Numbered from the stretch's first letter, positions 1 to 8,436 are shown. The stretch is DNA of 39,969 bases from Pseudobacillus lumedeiriae (GCF_044891285.1 NZ_JAUIYO010000021.1:1-39969); one strand, 5' to 3'. The notes: generated from the letters alone by a model not told the origin. Program-made: numbers and translations.

Positions 1-181
1 CTTCCCAGTTACGAGCTGCTTTCCCAATGCCTCCGTAAACGACAAGTTTGTCTGGATGCTCAGCTACTTCAGGATCTAAGTTGTTCATTAACATACGAAG
101 AACCGCTTCTTGCTGCCATCCTTTTGTATTTAATTCTGTACCCCAATAACGTTTCACGCGTTGTTCTGCAATTGTACTCAT
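1..181 (-). CDS. hutU: Urocanate hydratase, N-terminal fragment (runs off the window)
   Basis: Only the first 60 codons are present. The protein begins MSTIAEQRVKRYWGTEL and contains LMNNLDPEVAEHPDKL followed by VVYGGIGKAARNWE, the characteristic N-terminal block of urocanase, which binds NAD+. The family hydrates urocanate to imidazolonepropionate in cytosolic histidine degradation. The ATG at 181 is preceded by GGGGAGGAAC at a good distance. No other hut gene is visible because the window ends inside this one. A possible -10 TATAAT lies in the AT-rich leader, and a large palindrome sits about 100 bp further upstream. Confidence 0.93.
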   Translation of the reverse strand, partial: MSTIAEQRVKRYWGTELNTKGWQQEAVLRMLMNNLDPEVAEHPDKLVVYGGIGKAARNWE

Positions 182-280
182 GTTTTGTTCCTCCCCGTTT
201 ATGATAGCTTAATTATATACGGAAAGTTGCAAACAATTAATTTATAATATGTTTTTAATTTTATAAATTATTTCGTTTAT

Positions 281-330
281 TTTCTTTTTAGTTTTCAATA
301 TTATAAACTATATTGAAAACTAAAAAGAAA
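281..330. repeat. Perfect 21-bp inverted repeat with 8-nt loop upstream of hutU
   Basis: Positions 281-301 and 310-330 are exact reverse complements (arms begin TTTCTTTTTAG and end CTAAAAAGAAA) around the loop TATAAACT. TTCGTT at 272-277 and AACGAA at 331-336 extend it after a short bulge. It is too AT-rich and lacks the GC core of an ordinary terminator. It could be an operator, or an mRNA hairpin in the hutU leader. Confidence 0.7.
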
Positions 331-342
331 AACGAATATTTG

Positions 343-392
343 AAAAGCCTGTCTAAAAACAGTCAATCACTGTCTCTTAGGCAGGCCTTTAA
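343..392 (-). terminator. Rho-independent terminator downstream of the AraC-type regulator
   Basis: Outer arms AAGCCTGTCT and the GGCAGGCCTTT side enclose inner ACAGT/ACTGT arms. Read on the minus strand the hairpin ends in AGACAGGCTTTTC, about 75 nt after the stop codon at 468. Confidence 0.6.
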
Positions 393-467
393 ATAAATAG
401 CGTATAAATGTTTCATTTGTGCACTCCCTGGTTCCGTTCGTACACCGAAAGTCCCTCTGTCTTTTTT

Positions 468-1937
468 TCATAATCCCGATCGATAAGCTGATGGGGTGCA
501 TGCTTCAAACTGCTTAAATTTAGCATTAAAATAGGTTTGATAAGAATACCCCGTTAATCGTGCCACCTCGTCTAATGATAAATCTGTTTCTCGTAATAGA
601 CGTTTAGCCTCGCCGATGCGCACTTGATGCAGCGTCTCACGAAACGATTGACCTGACTCAGCAGCAAAGCGGCGGCTTAAAGTGCTTTTATTAATACGAA
701 GCGCCTCCGCACAAGCTGCTAAATTCCACTGCGCATCCCAGTAGTTAGATTCAATCAATTCCCGTGCTCTTTCAACGAGTGTCCGCGGTCCTTCCTGCAT
801 TTGTTCATGTCCTTCCATAAGCAAGCGGGTAATAAAGGCCACCATCTCATGAACAATTTGGTAAATCACTGGCTCGTGAACGATTTGCTGGAAAACATGA
901 TGATAAGCCGTCTCTAAAGAAGCCGTTTGTAGATCATACGACTTCATATGTCTACGGATTTGTGCAAGCACACTCGTCAAACGAATACGAACCGTTTCTG
1001 GGTCAGGATAAGGCTGCTGGAAAGTGAGGAATTCATGCTCCATCCATTCCTGAATCGCTTTCGTCTCCCGTTTTTCAAGCATTTCAATCCATTCCCGCTG
1101 TTCTAAAGGAGTAAGAAATGGGTCCATTTCCCGTAAGGACATTTGATGATCTTCCGCTAAAATAACGTCATACCCTTCGAAAAAAATCCGTCTCGCCAAT
1201 TGTCTCGTCTGCTGATACGTTTGTTTTAGGGATTCTTCTGAAGACGCCGTTTTCATGATAATCGCCAGCGGTTCATCATTCCGCTCTTTCCAGCGGGCCA
1301 GAAAAGCGTAGTACTCCCTTTGAAACACATTCATTTCCCCAGTTTCTTGTACACATAGAATAGAATCGTTTAACGCAAATATTCGATTCGCGCTAGTAAA
1401 AGGATAGCGTTGGAGCTCGTGATACACGAGAGGCAGCGTTTCTGAATAAGGAGTTAAAAAGGCAGCCATCGTCAGCGAGCTCGAGTGAGTACGCTCGGTT
1501 AAGAAAAGATCGGGATAATCAATAGGAAGTGAATCAGCTTCCTCTATTTTGTTATTAGCAAGGTGACGCTGTTCATTTCGCAGCTGATAACGCAGCTGTT
1601 GTATACGTCTAACTAAATCCTCCGAGGAAAACGGACGAAACAATACGTCTTCCGCACGAAAGCGCAGCGCCCGATAAGCGGTCTGAAAAATCCGTTCAGA
1701 CGAAACGCCGATCCAGTGAAACTTATGCTGGCGCAGCAATTCGCCGACCTCTTCGCTTTCATGGGGCCACTTATCCATATCTAAAATGACAAGCTCAACC
1801 GGTTGTTTCCTGATGCCGGCCGCAAAGTCCTCGATCGTCTCCCACAGAATCAGCTGTATACCAGTAAAATGTGACTCCAGCATCCAGCGGATTCCCTGGG
1901 CTTCCAACTCGTTTTTAGCGATCAAATGAATGTTCAT
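468..1937 (-). CDS. Response-regulator-like transcription factor with AraC-type DNA-binding domain
   Basis: 489 aa from the ATG at 1937, chosen because AGAAGG lies 9 nt upstream; an upstream in-frame start would add 8 residues without a site. Residues 1-118 look like a CheY receiver: VILDMD holds the putative phospho-acceptor Asp53. However, the acidic pair normally found after the first strand is replaced by AKNE, and the conserved Lys near the fifth strand is Arg (FRPF), so phosphorylation is doubtful. A poorly conserved middle (about 120-380) leads to a C-terminal AraC double helix-turn-helix (about 385-489; ALRINKSTLSRRF and GYSYQTYFNAKFK). No histidine kinase is nearby. It follows the ABC operon in the same direction but is separated by a terminator at 2053-2085, so it is probably transcribed alone; control of that operon is inference. 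Confidence 0.85.
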   Translation of the reverse strand: MNIHLIAKNELEAQGIRWMLESHFTGIQLILWETIEDFAAGIRKQPVELVILDMDKWPHESEEVGELLRQHKFHWIGVSSERIFQTAYRALRFRAEDVLFRPFSSEDLVRRIQQLRYQLRNEQRHLANNKIEEADSLPIDYPDLFLTERTHSSSLTMAAFLTPYSETLPLVYHELQRYPFTSANRIFALNDSILCVQETGEMNVFQREYYAFLARWKERNDEPLAIIMKTASSEESLKQTYQQTRQLARRIFFEGYDVILAEDHQMSLREMDPFLTPLEQREWIEMLEKRETKAIQEWMEHEFLTFQQPYPDPETVRIRLTSVLAQIRRHMKSYDLQTASLETAYHHVFQQIVHEPVIYQIVHEMVAFITRLLMEGHEQMQEGPRTLVERARELIESNYWDAQWNLAACAEALRINKSTLSRRFAAESGQSFRETLHQVRIGEAKRLLRETDLSLDEVARLTGYSYQTYFNAKFKQFEACTPSAYRSGL

Positions 1938-2046
1938 GCTGTTACACCTTCTTCTCTGCAACTTACTTCCTTATACCATATTCATCAATCTAATAAAATA
2001 CTTCCTTACGTCAGATGTCTATGCTCTGTACTTAAACTTTATCGGA

Positions 2047-2085
2047 GAAAAAAACTGCTGCCACAATCATACCGTGACAACAGTT
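2047..2085 (-). terminator. Terminator of the NitT/TauT-type ABC operon
   Basis: On the minus strand AACTGTTGTCAC pairs with GTGGCAGCAGTT (two G-U pairs) and is followed by eight T residues. It separates the ABC operon from the downstream regulator gene. Confidence 0.8.
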
Positions 2086-2166
2086 CAAATTCATCCCCAA
2101 ATATCAAGTATACAATTTCATGAAGAAAGTTCTTGCCAAGGCTGTCACCTAATATGGAATATCCTC

Positions 2167-2961
2167 TTATTTTACTTCCATCATCGCTTTTAAGCTTTCT
2201 TCGCGGATAAGCTCTGTCAGATGCTCCTTATATTCCAAGAAACGAGGGTCAATTTTTATGTTGTAGGAACGCGGATGCTCCAGGTCGATCGGAATATCCG
2301 CTTTAATTCTTCCTGGTCTCGATGTCATAACAATGACTCGATTCGCTAGGAAAATAGACTCTTCTACATCATGGGTAATAAACAAAATGGTTTTGTGCGA
2401 CTTCTCCCAAATTTCCAGCAGCAATTCCTGCATTAACGTCCGTGTTTGGTTATCCAGTGCTCCGAATGGTTCATCGAGCAGTAAAATCTCCGGATCATTC
2501 GCTAAAGCTCTAGCAATAGCTACACGTTGCTGCATGCCTCCCGACAGCTGCCGTGGGTAATGTTTTTCAAACCCCTTTAATCGAACCAAGTCGATATAAT
2601 TATGAACGACTTCCTTCCGCTGAGCGGCCGTCATGCCGTTGTTCTTGAGCCCAAATTCGATATTTTCTTCTACAGTCAGCCACGGAAATAAAGAATAGGC
2701 TTGAAAAACCATTCCTCGATTGGATGATGGTCCAAACGTTTCTTCTCCATCTAAATACACATGGCCTGTTGTCTGCTCTTCCAGTCCTCCTACAATCCGA
2801 AGCAGCGTTGACTTCCCGCACCCAGACGGTCCCAGGATCGTAATAAACTCATTAGGCATAATCGTCAAGCTTGTTGTATCCAGGGCCAGCACTTGACGAT
2901 TTTTGTTTCCAGTGTATATTTTTGTCACGTTATCGACTTGTACTTTTGGATTTCTCATCAT
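2167..2961 (-). CDS. ABC transporter ATP-binding protein, NitT/TauT (SsuB/TauB) family
   Basis: About 264 aa cytosolic ATPase with Walker A GPSGCGKST, Q-loop (GMVFQAYSLFPW), signature LSGGMQQR, Walker B ILLLDEPFGALD and switch His (FITHDVEES), in the normal order and length for SsuB/TauB-type subunits. An in-frame ATG at 2976 exists, but AAGGTGATGAG directly precedes the double ATG at 2961/2958, which also places the site across the permease stop codon (2966), implying translational coupling. It powers the permease at 2966-3841. The family imports nitrate, sulfonates, taurine, aminopyrimidines and similar small anions or heterocycles; the substrate cannot be fixed from sequence. Confidence 0.93.
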   Translation of the reverse strand: MMRNPKVQVDNVTKIYTGNKNRQVLALDTTSLTIMPNEFITILGPSGCGKSTLLRIVGGLEEQTTGHVYLDGEETFGPSSNRGMVFQAYSLFPWLTVEENIEFGLKNNGMTAAQRKEVVHNYIDLVRLKGFEKHYPRQLSGGMQQRVAIARALANDPEILLLDEPFGALDNQTRTLMQELLLEIWEKSHKTILFITHDVEESIFLANRVIVMTSRPGRIKADIPIDLEHPRSYNIKIDPRFLEYKEHLTELIREESLKAMMEVK

Positions 2962-2965
2962 CTCA

Positions 2966-3841
2966 TCACCTTCCATAGTGCCATGGGAATGCTTTTCGAA
3001 TGGCTACTTTTAAAATCAGGTCGGAGAGCAAACCTAACACTCCAATTGTTAAGATGCCGAAAATAATGTTTCCTGTTTTCAACATACGCTGGGATTCAAG
3101 AATCAAGCTGCCGATCCCGGACGAGGAAGCAACGAGTTCTGCCACAATAATATACGACCAAGCCCAGCCAAGGATCAGACGAATAATCTCCATAATCCCA
3201 GGGATAGAAGCAGGAAGAATGACGGAACGCAGTACACCGAAATTTGATCTTCCAAGCGTATAAGCGGCTTCTAAAAGCTCTTTGCGCACATTTCCAACTT
3301 CAACAGCTGTCATCAGAACAAGCGAGAAGAAAGTTCCAACGAAGATGATCGTTACCTTTTCTAACTCCCCTACGCCAATCCATAAAATGAAAAGAGGGAT
3401 AAACGCAGAAGCCGGCATATACCGAATAGCAGAAATAATCGGTTCAAAAAACGCTTCAACCGGTTTAAAAGTTCCCATCAAAATTCCGAGCGGCAAGCCA
3501 ATAATCGCAGCGGCCGCAAAGCCTACAAGCACACGATAGACCGTAATCGAAATATCACCAATAAACCCATATTCGGTAAATAGAATGATGCCCGATTGAA
3601 AAATGTCAGTCGGTGTAGGTAGGAACAATGGATCTACCAGCCCGCTGTAGGTTAACAGCGACCATAAAGCAAACAATAGAAGGATACTGGATATGCTGAT
3701 TGCGACATACGTTTTATGCGGAATATCTCCCTGTGGCTGAAACCACTTGTGGTTCCTTGGCGGTTTCCTATTTTGGTTTTTCGGAACCGGACGCAAAGGC
3801 GGCTGTTTAACGACTTCTTCGTTTTTTAACACTTTTTCCAT
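2966..3841 (-). CDS. ABC transporter permease, NitT/TauT (SsuC/TauC) family
   Basis: 291 aa membrane subunit. A basic, proline-rich N-terminal tail (about 1-45) precedes some six hydrophobic segments starting with VAISISSILLLFALWSLL. The LGRSNFGVLRSVILPASIPG stretch near residue 210 is the EAA loop that contacts the ATPase. The ATG at 3841 has GGGAGG 7 nt upstream. It lies 21 bp after the first lipoprotein gene and runs into the ATPase gene, so the operon order is binding protein - binding protein - permease - ATPase. The N-terminal tail is longer than in typical SsuC proteins. Confidence 0.93.
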   Translation of the reverse strand: MEKVLKNEEVVKQPPLRPVPKNQNRKPPRNHKWFQPQGDIPHKTYVAISISSILLLFALWSLLTYSGLVDPLFLPTPTDIFQSGIILFTEYGFIGDISITVYRVLVGFAAAAIIGLPLGILMGTFKPVEAFFEPIISAIRYMPASAFIPLFILWIGVGELEKVTIIFVGTFFSLVLMTAVEVGNVRKELLEAAYTLGRSNFGVLRSVILPASIPGIMEIIRLILGWAWSYIIVAELVASSSGIGSLILESQRMLKTGNIIFGILTIGVLGLLSDLILKVAIRKAFPWHYGR

Positions 3842-3862
3842 GCAGGACCTCCCACTCTTTTT

Positions 3863-4870
3863 TTATTGCTGAACAAATGAATAATCAATTAATTCATCAA
3901 GGCTCGGCTCTTTGTTGATTAAACCTTGTTCTTTCCAGAACTCAGATCCCATTTTTGACAGCTCATAAATTTGACCCGGCTTTTCTTTCGTACCGAAATA
4001 CTCTTTGTTTTTCTGCTCATCGTAGAAGCGGACACCTTTTAATGATTCTTCAAGTTCTTCTGGTGATTGCCCCATGGCTTTCCCCATGATTTCCAATGAA
4101 TCTTCTTTGTTTGTTTTGTAGTATTCTACTGCTTCAAACCATGATTTAACTAAAGCTTTGACTGCTTCTGGATTTTCATTTACAAAATCCTGATGCATCC
4201 CAATTGAACTTGCGATAACCCCTGGAGAGATATCACTCGTCGCAAGGACACTTCCGAAATCCGTTTGTTTCGCTTTCGTTAACCAAGGCTCCCACGTTAC
4301 AGCTGCATCGACCTTGTTAGCGATGAAAGCAGCTCCAGCATCACCAGCTGTCATGTTTTGCGCTTTAATATCTTTGTTAAAGTCCATTCCCTCTTGTTTT
4401 AGCAAGTACAGGAACCAGAAGAAGCTTGCTCCTCCATCTGTTTGTACAGCTACCCGCTTGCCTTTCAAATCTTTCAAACTTTTAATCTCTTTCTTAGCCA
4501 CGATCCCATCTCCGCCATACGATTCATCTAAAGCGACAACCTGTACAACAGGAACATCACTTGCAGCAGAGACTACATGCGCATCTACAGTGGTGGCAAA
4601 TCCTTGTATACGCTTAGCCGCTAATGCCGTTCTGCGATCGGTGACGCTTTCCATTTTCATCAAATCTACATCGATGCCATTCTTTTCAAAAATTCCTTTC
4701 TCCTTAGCGATATACAATGGCGCAAAGCCTACCCAAGTAGATAATCCTAATGCAAAAGCGGTATTCTTCTTATCCTTGCCTTCTTTTTCAGTTTCCTTAC
4801 TCGTTCCTCCACTACATCCTGTCATCAGCAATAAAAGCATAATCAAACAAACGGATACAAGTTTTCTCAA
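3863..4870 (-). CDS. Substrate-binding lipoprotein, NitT/TauT (SsuA/THI5-like) family, copy 1
   Basis: 335 aa. The TTG start at 4870 has GGAGG 7 nt upstream. A signal peptide ends in the lipobox LMTGCS, giving lipid-anchored Cys19. The mature protein shows the SsuA/THI5-like fold: WVGFAPLYIAKEKGIF near the start, GKRVAVQTDGGASFFW in the middle, and AAVTWEPWL at the hinge. It delivers an unknown small solute to the adjacent permease. It is about 92-93% identical to the gene directly upstream (4967-5980). Both genes keep full length and intact lipoboxes, so neither looks decayed; most differences lie in the signal region and at scattered surface positions. Confidence 0.93.
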   Translation of the reverse strand: MRKLVSVCLIMLLLLMTGCSGGTSKETEKEGKDKKNTAFALGLSTWVGFAPLYIAKEKGIFEKNGIDVDLMKMESVTDRRTALAAKRIQGFATTVDAHVVSAASDVPVVQVVALDESYGGDGIVAKKEIKSLKDLKGKRVAVQTDGGASFFWFLYLLKQEGMDFNKDIKAQNMTAGDAGAAFIANKVDAAVTWEPWLTKAKQTDFGSVLATSDISPGVIASSIGMHQDFVNENPEAVKALVKSWFEAVEYYKTNKEDSLEIMGKAMGQSPEELEESLKGVRFYDEQKNKEYFGTKEKPGQIYELSKMGSEFWKEQGLINKEPSLDELIDYSFVQQ

Positions 4871-4966
4871 TACTTTTCCTCCCGTATTTCGTTTTTAGGC
4901 AGTTAACGGAAAAACATGTAATATAAACTGAAAACAAGACACCTCCTTTAGAACAATACCCCCTCT

Positions 4967-5980
4967 TTATTGTTGAACAAATGAATAATCGATTAACTCA
5001 TCAAGATTCGGTTCTTTTTGAATTAAATCTTGTTCTTTCCAGAACTCAGAGCCCATTTTTGACAGCTCATAAATTTGACCCGGCTTTTCTTTCGTGCCGA
5101 AATACTCTTTGTTTTTCTGCTCATCGTAGAAGCGGACACCTTGTAATGACTCTTCAAGTTCTGCTGGTGATTGTCCCATGGCTTTCCCCATGATTTCCAA
5201 CGCGTCCTCTTTATTCGTTTTGTAGTATTCTACTGCTTCAAACCAAGACTTTACTAAAGCTTTGACTGCTTCAGGGTTTTCCTTTATGAAATCCTGATGC
5301 ATGGCAATTGTGCTCGTAATAACCCCCGGAGAGATATCACTCGTCGCAAGGACACTTCCGAAATCCGTTTGTTTCGCTTTCGTTAACCAAGGCTCCCACG
5401 TTACAGCTGCATCGACCTTGTTAGCGATGAAAGCAGCTCCAGCATCACCAGCTGTCATGTTTTGCGCTTTAATATCTTTGTTAAAGTCCATTCCCTCTTG
5501 TTTTAGCAAGTACAGGAACCAGAAGAAGCTTGCTCCTCCATCTGTTTGTACAGCTACCCGCTTGCCTTTCAAATCTTTCAAACTTTTAATCTCTTTCTTA
5601 GCTACGATCCCATCTCCGCCATACGATTCATCTAAAGCGACAACCTGTACACCAGGAACATCACTTGCAGCAGAGACTACATGCGTATCTACAGTAGAGG
5701 CAAATCCTTGTATACGCTTAGCCGCTAACGCCGTTCTGCGGTCCGTATTACTTTCCATTTTCATCAAATCTACATCGATGCCATTCTTTTCAAAGATTCC
5801 TTTTTCCTGAGCAATATATAATGGCGCATAGCCTACCCAAGTAGCTACTCCTAATGAAAAAGCAGTATTCTTCTTATCCTTGCCTTCTTTTTCGGATTCG
5901 TTACTTGTACTCGTTCCTCCACCGCATCCTGTCATCAGCAATAAAATCATAATTAAAAAAACAGATCCAAGTTTTCTCAA
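4967..5980 (-). CDS. Substrate-binding lipoprotein, NitT/TauT (SsuA/THI5-like) family, copy 2 (first gene of operon)
   Basis: 337 aa; TTG start at 5980 behind a GTGGGGG site. Lipobox LMTGCG. Same architecture as the downstream paralogue with the linker lengthened by two residues (TSTSNESEKEG). Residue changes cluster near the N terminus and at VIASSIGMH (copy 1) versus VITSTIAMH (copy 2), which could alter ligand preference. The similarity between the copies continues into their upstream DNA (about 4905-4960 and 6020-6060, sharing ACATTACATG-like sequence), so the duplicated unit included leader sequence. As first gene it sits behind the leader at 6061-6160. Confidence 0.93.
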   Translation of the reverse strand: MRKLGSVFLIMILLLMTGCGGGTSTSNESEKEGKDKKNTAFSLGVATWVGYAPLYIAQEKGIFEKNGIDVDLMKMESNTDRRTALAAKRIQGFASTVDTHVVSAASDVPGVQVVALDESYGGDGIVAKKEIKSLKDLKGKRVAVQTDGGASFFWFLYLLKQEGMDFNKDIKAQNMTAGDAGAAFIANKVDAAVTWEPWLTKAKQTDFGSVLATSDISPGVITSTIAMHQDFIKENPEAVKALVKSWFEAVEYYKTNKEDALEIMGKAMGQSPAELEESLQGVRFYDEQKNKEYFGTKEKPGQIYELSKMGSEFWKEQDLIQKEPNLDELIDYSFVQQ

Positions 5981-6066
5981 TATTTTCCCCCACGTTTCAT
6001 TTTTAGATAATTAATAGCAAAGCATGTAATGTAAACTGAAAGCTAGGCATCCCCCCTTTGGATCTA

Positions 6067-6098
6067 GACCCTTTTTCTCTTAACTTATTTAAAGGGTC
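6067..6098 (-). other. Leader hairpin upstream of the ABC operon
   Basis: GACCCTTT at 6067-6074 side and AAAGGGTC at 6091-6098 are complementary, giving an 8-bp stem about 90 nt upstream of the first lipoprotein gene. No T-run follows on the minus strand, so it is not a simple terminator. I do not recognise a known riboswitch. Confidence 0.5.
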
Positions 6099-6102
6099 AT
6101 TT

Positions 6103-6116
6103 ATAAAGCGCTTTCA
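6103..6116 (-). promoter_or_regulatory. cre-like CcpA site in the ABC operon leader
   Basis: On the minus strand TGAAAGCGCTTTAT matches the cre consensus TGWAARCGYTWNCW except at position 13. Catabolite repression of the importer by CcpA is the inference. Confidence 0.5.
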
Positions 6117-6125
6117 TTGTTATTA

Positions 6126-6160
6126 GGATCAACTGTCCGCAGCCTTACAACAGCTGATCC
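6126..6160 (-). other. Second leader hairpin upstream of the ABC operon
   Basis: On the minus strand GGATCA and CTGT pair with ACAG and TGATCC around the loop TGTAAGGCTGCGG, with one internal mismatch. With the cre-like site and the hairpin at 6067-6098 it makes a structured 5' leader. The rest of the 5981-6390 gap is AT-rich and shows no gene. Confidence 0.5.
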
Positions 6161-6281
6161 AGCTCTAGATGCTCTTTTGCATGTGCATACATACGAAAAT
6201 ATGTATTGTAGATTATATAGTATTCCTTTTAGAAGATTCAGTCAATTATGAATATTAAGCAAAATTATACACTATACCACA

Positions 6282-6327
6282 AAAAAATAGTAGCATAGGG
6301 GAACACCTCGACCTATACTACTATTTT
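6282..6327 (-). terminator. Terminator of the nitroreductase gene
   Basis: AAATAGTAGCATAGG and CCTATACTACTATTT form a 15-bp stem with one mismatch. On the minus strand it ends in seven T residues about 60 nt after the nitroreductase stop. Confidence 0.85.
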
Positions 6328-6390
6328 CGTATGCTTATTTCTAGGTTAGTTCATTAGTATGGGAACATTTTAGAAAATAATGGCGTTTTT

Positions 6391-6912
6391 CTAAAATTGC
6401 TCTTTGTGCACAATCTGTTCAAATGGTATATGTTTTTTAGGTTTTGGTTTTTCACCGATCTGTCCAACCCCCATGACCGTCACTATCCGTCGGTCACTGG
6501 GTATATTCAGTGCCTTGCGTACGTATGACTCTCGCTTCTCCGATTCTTCTTCATCTTCCGAGTGATAGATGGCCCCAAAAGCGGCACCAAGCCCCTCCCC
6601 CTCGGCAGCTAACCATATAAATGCTGACGAAATGGACGCATCCTGCAGCCAGTATTTACTGATGTCCGGCCGGCCCGTAATGACAATTCCCGCCCCAGCA
6701 GCAGCCAGCCATTTCATAAATGGAGTAGCTGTTGACAAATGAATGAGTTGTTCTCGATCAGTAATGACGATGAATTCACGGGAAGGCAAATTATTTCCCG
6801 TAGGTGCTAAGTACCCCGAACGAACGATCTGTTCCAAGACAGCTTCATCTAACTTTTCCGGTAAAAATGAAGTAATTTCTCTTCTTCTTTCAATGGCCTC
6901 ATATACATTCAT
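6391..6912 (-). CDS. Nitroreductase family protein (FMN-dependent)
   Basis: 173 aa, the short form of the family. N-terminal AIERRREITSFLPE matches the usual RRSIRxF flavin-phosphate motif, APTGNNLPSREFIVI the second FMN-binding segment, and DASISSAFIWLAAEGEGLGAAFG the dimer-interface and flavin region. Family members use NAD(P)H and bound FMN to reduce nitro compounds, quinones or related substrates; the true substrate is unknown. ATG at 6912 has AAAGGGGAGA upstream. It stands alone, diverging from the GDSL-SLH gene and closed by its own terminator. Confidence 0.9.
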   Translation of the reverse strand: MNVYEAIERRREITSFLPEKLDEAVLEQIVRSGYLAPTGNNLPSREFIVITDREQLIHLSTATPFMKWLAAAGAGIVITGRPDISKYWLQDASISSAFIWLAAEGEGLGAAFGAIYHSEDEEESEKRESYVRKALNIPSDRRIVTVMGVGQIGEKPKPKKHIPFEQIVHKEQF

Positions 6913-7105
6913 CTCTATCTCCCCTTTCTCTTTTATTTTATCAAAAGTTACTTATAAATTAGATTGGTTTTGTCAGAATAAACTTTCCTTTGTACTATTT
7001 TATCGAATAATAATTAAATACAAATAAACAGAACATTGCTATAATAATCTCAGAAACTAGCATACATACAGAACTTCTATTAATCGATTTCACAGGAGGG
7101 CATTT

Positions 7106-8398
7106 ATGGGAAGAAAAAAAATCTTTACTGGTTTGATGAGTGTGATGCTTTTGATCACAGCATTTTTCTCACCAGCAGCGGCGGGGGCAGCGGAAGCAAA
7201 GATTGATTACGTTGCGATCGGTGATTCATTGGCAGCAGGACAAGGACCGTATGATAAGGACAAACCAGTGGAAGAAAAGATTGGCACAGGGTATACGGAT
7301 TTGATCGCCAAAAAGTTGGGTGAAGACGGGAAGCTTGGTTCTTTTACGAAGGAATTCAGTGTCAGCGGAGCTACATCAGCAGATGTATTAGCCATGCTGC
7401 AAAATCCCAAAGCTCAACAAGCCGTGAAAGAAGCAGAACTCGTGACATTGTCTGTCGGTGCGAACGATTTATTTAAAGTGATAAAAGTTGATCCAACTAC
7501 GGGTAAAGTAATTTATAACTTAGAAGAAGTACAGCAAACGATGGCTGCATTGCAGCAAAACTTAGCAGTCATCACGACCCAGTTGAAACAATTGAACCCA
7601 CAGGCTAAAATTTATGTCATGGGTTATTATTTCGCTTTCCCGTATCTTCCTGAAGGAGCGGAGAAGGAGCAGGCGAAAGCGCTGTCTGCTCAATTAAATC
7701 AGTTGATTGAAGGGGTCTCTAACTATAGCGGTGTGTCGTTCGTTTCTGTCAAAGAATTTGACAAAAACAGCCTAGCGTATCTGCCAAATCCGCAAGACGT
7801 TCATCCGAACGAGGCAGGCTATGGGGTCATGGCGGACGCATTCTTTAGTGTTTATCAAGCACCTGATCGTTTCAGTGACCTTCCGGCAAGCTCCGAGGCA
7901 CGTCACGCAATTTTAGCTCTGGCGAACGCCGGCATTTTAAACGGAAAAACAGATGGAACATTTGAACCAATCCGCAATATCACGCGGGCAGAAGCGGCGA
8001 TTATTTTGGCAAAAGTCGTGCCAAACCTCCCTGCTTCTCCGAAAAATCCTGGATTTAAAGATATTACACCGAACGTGAAAGCCTATACAGCCATTGCTCA
8101 ATTAACAGAAGCGGGTGTTTTTGCGAAAGCGCCAAGATTCCATCCGAATCAGCCGCTGACGAGAGCACAGATGGCTCGTCTTTTAACTGTCATTTATGGG
8201 CTGAAAGGTTCAGGCTCAGTTGATTTTAAAGATGTACCGGCAAACTTCTGGGCGAAGGAAGAAATTGATGCAGTCGTCACAAATAAAATCATGGTTGGTT
8301 CAGACAATCAGACGTTCCATCCAAACAATCCAATCACAAGAGCAGAATTCGCTATTACGATTTACCGGATTTTAGAAGGATTAAAAGCAGCTGCTTAA
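7106..8398 (+). CDS. Secreted GDSL/SGNH esterase with three C-terminal SLH domains
   Basis: 430 aa; GGAGG lies 7 nt before the ATG. Signal peptide residues 1-29 (AAAGAAEA junction). The SGNH hydrolase domain covers about 32-255: nucleophile Ser41 in AIGDSLAAG, oxyanion Asn in VGANDLF, and the catalytic pair in DVHPNEAGY. Three SLH repeats follow (about 258-430; each with an FxDxP/xAxxAI core and a TRAE/TRAQ motif). SLH domains bind pyruvylated secondary wall polymer, so the enzyme is displayed on the wall. The substrate may be a lipid or an acylated wall glycan. A terminator closes the gene at 8406-8431. Confidence 0.95.
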   Translation: MGRKKIFTGLMSVMLLITAFFSPAAAGAAEAKIDYVAIGDSLAAGQGPYDKDKPVEEKIGTGYTDLIAKKLGEDGKLGSFTKEFSVSGATSADVLAMLQNPKAQQAVKEAELVTLSVGANDLFKVIKVDPTTGKVIYNLEEVQQTMAALQQNLAVITTQLKQLNPQAKIYVMGYYFAFPYLPEGAEKEQAKALSAQLNQLIEGVSNYSGVSFVSVKEFDKNSLAYLPNPQDVHPNEAGYGVMADAFFSVYQAPDRFSDLPASSEARHAILALANAGILNGKTDGTFEPIRNITRAEAAIILAKVVPNLPASPKNPGFKDITPNVKAYTAIAQLTEAGVFAKAPRFHPNQPLTRAQMARLLTVIYGLKGSGSVDFKDVPANFWAKEEIDAVVTNKIMVGSDNQTFHPNNPITRAEFAITIYRILEGLKAAA

Positions 8399-8405
8399 CA
8401 TGAGG

Positions 8406-8436
8406 AGAGGGTGTCCGATGAGGCACCCTCTTTCTT
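8406..8436 (+). terminator. Terminator of the GDSL-SLH gene
   Basis: AGAGGGTG (8406-8413) pairs with CACCCTCT (8424-8431), followed by TTCTT. It starts 8 nt after the stop codon. Confidence 0.85.

Noticed and set aside
6061..6160. Guanidine-I (ykkC) or another known riboswitch in the importer leader
   Set aside because: The hairpins are clear, but the conserved ykkC core sequences are absent.
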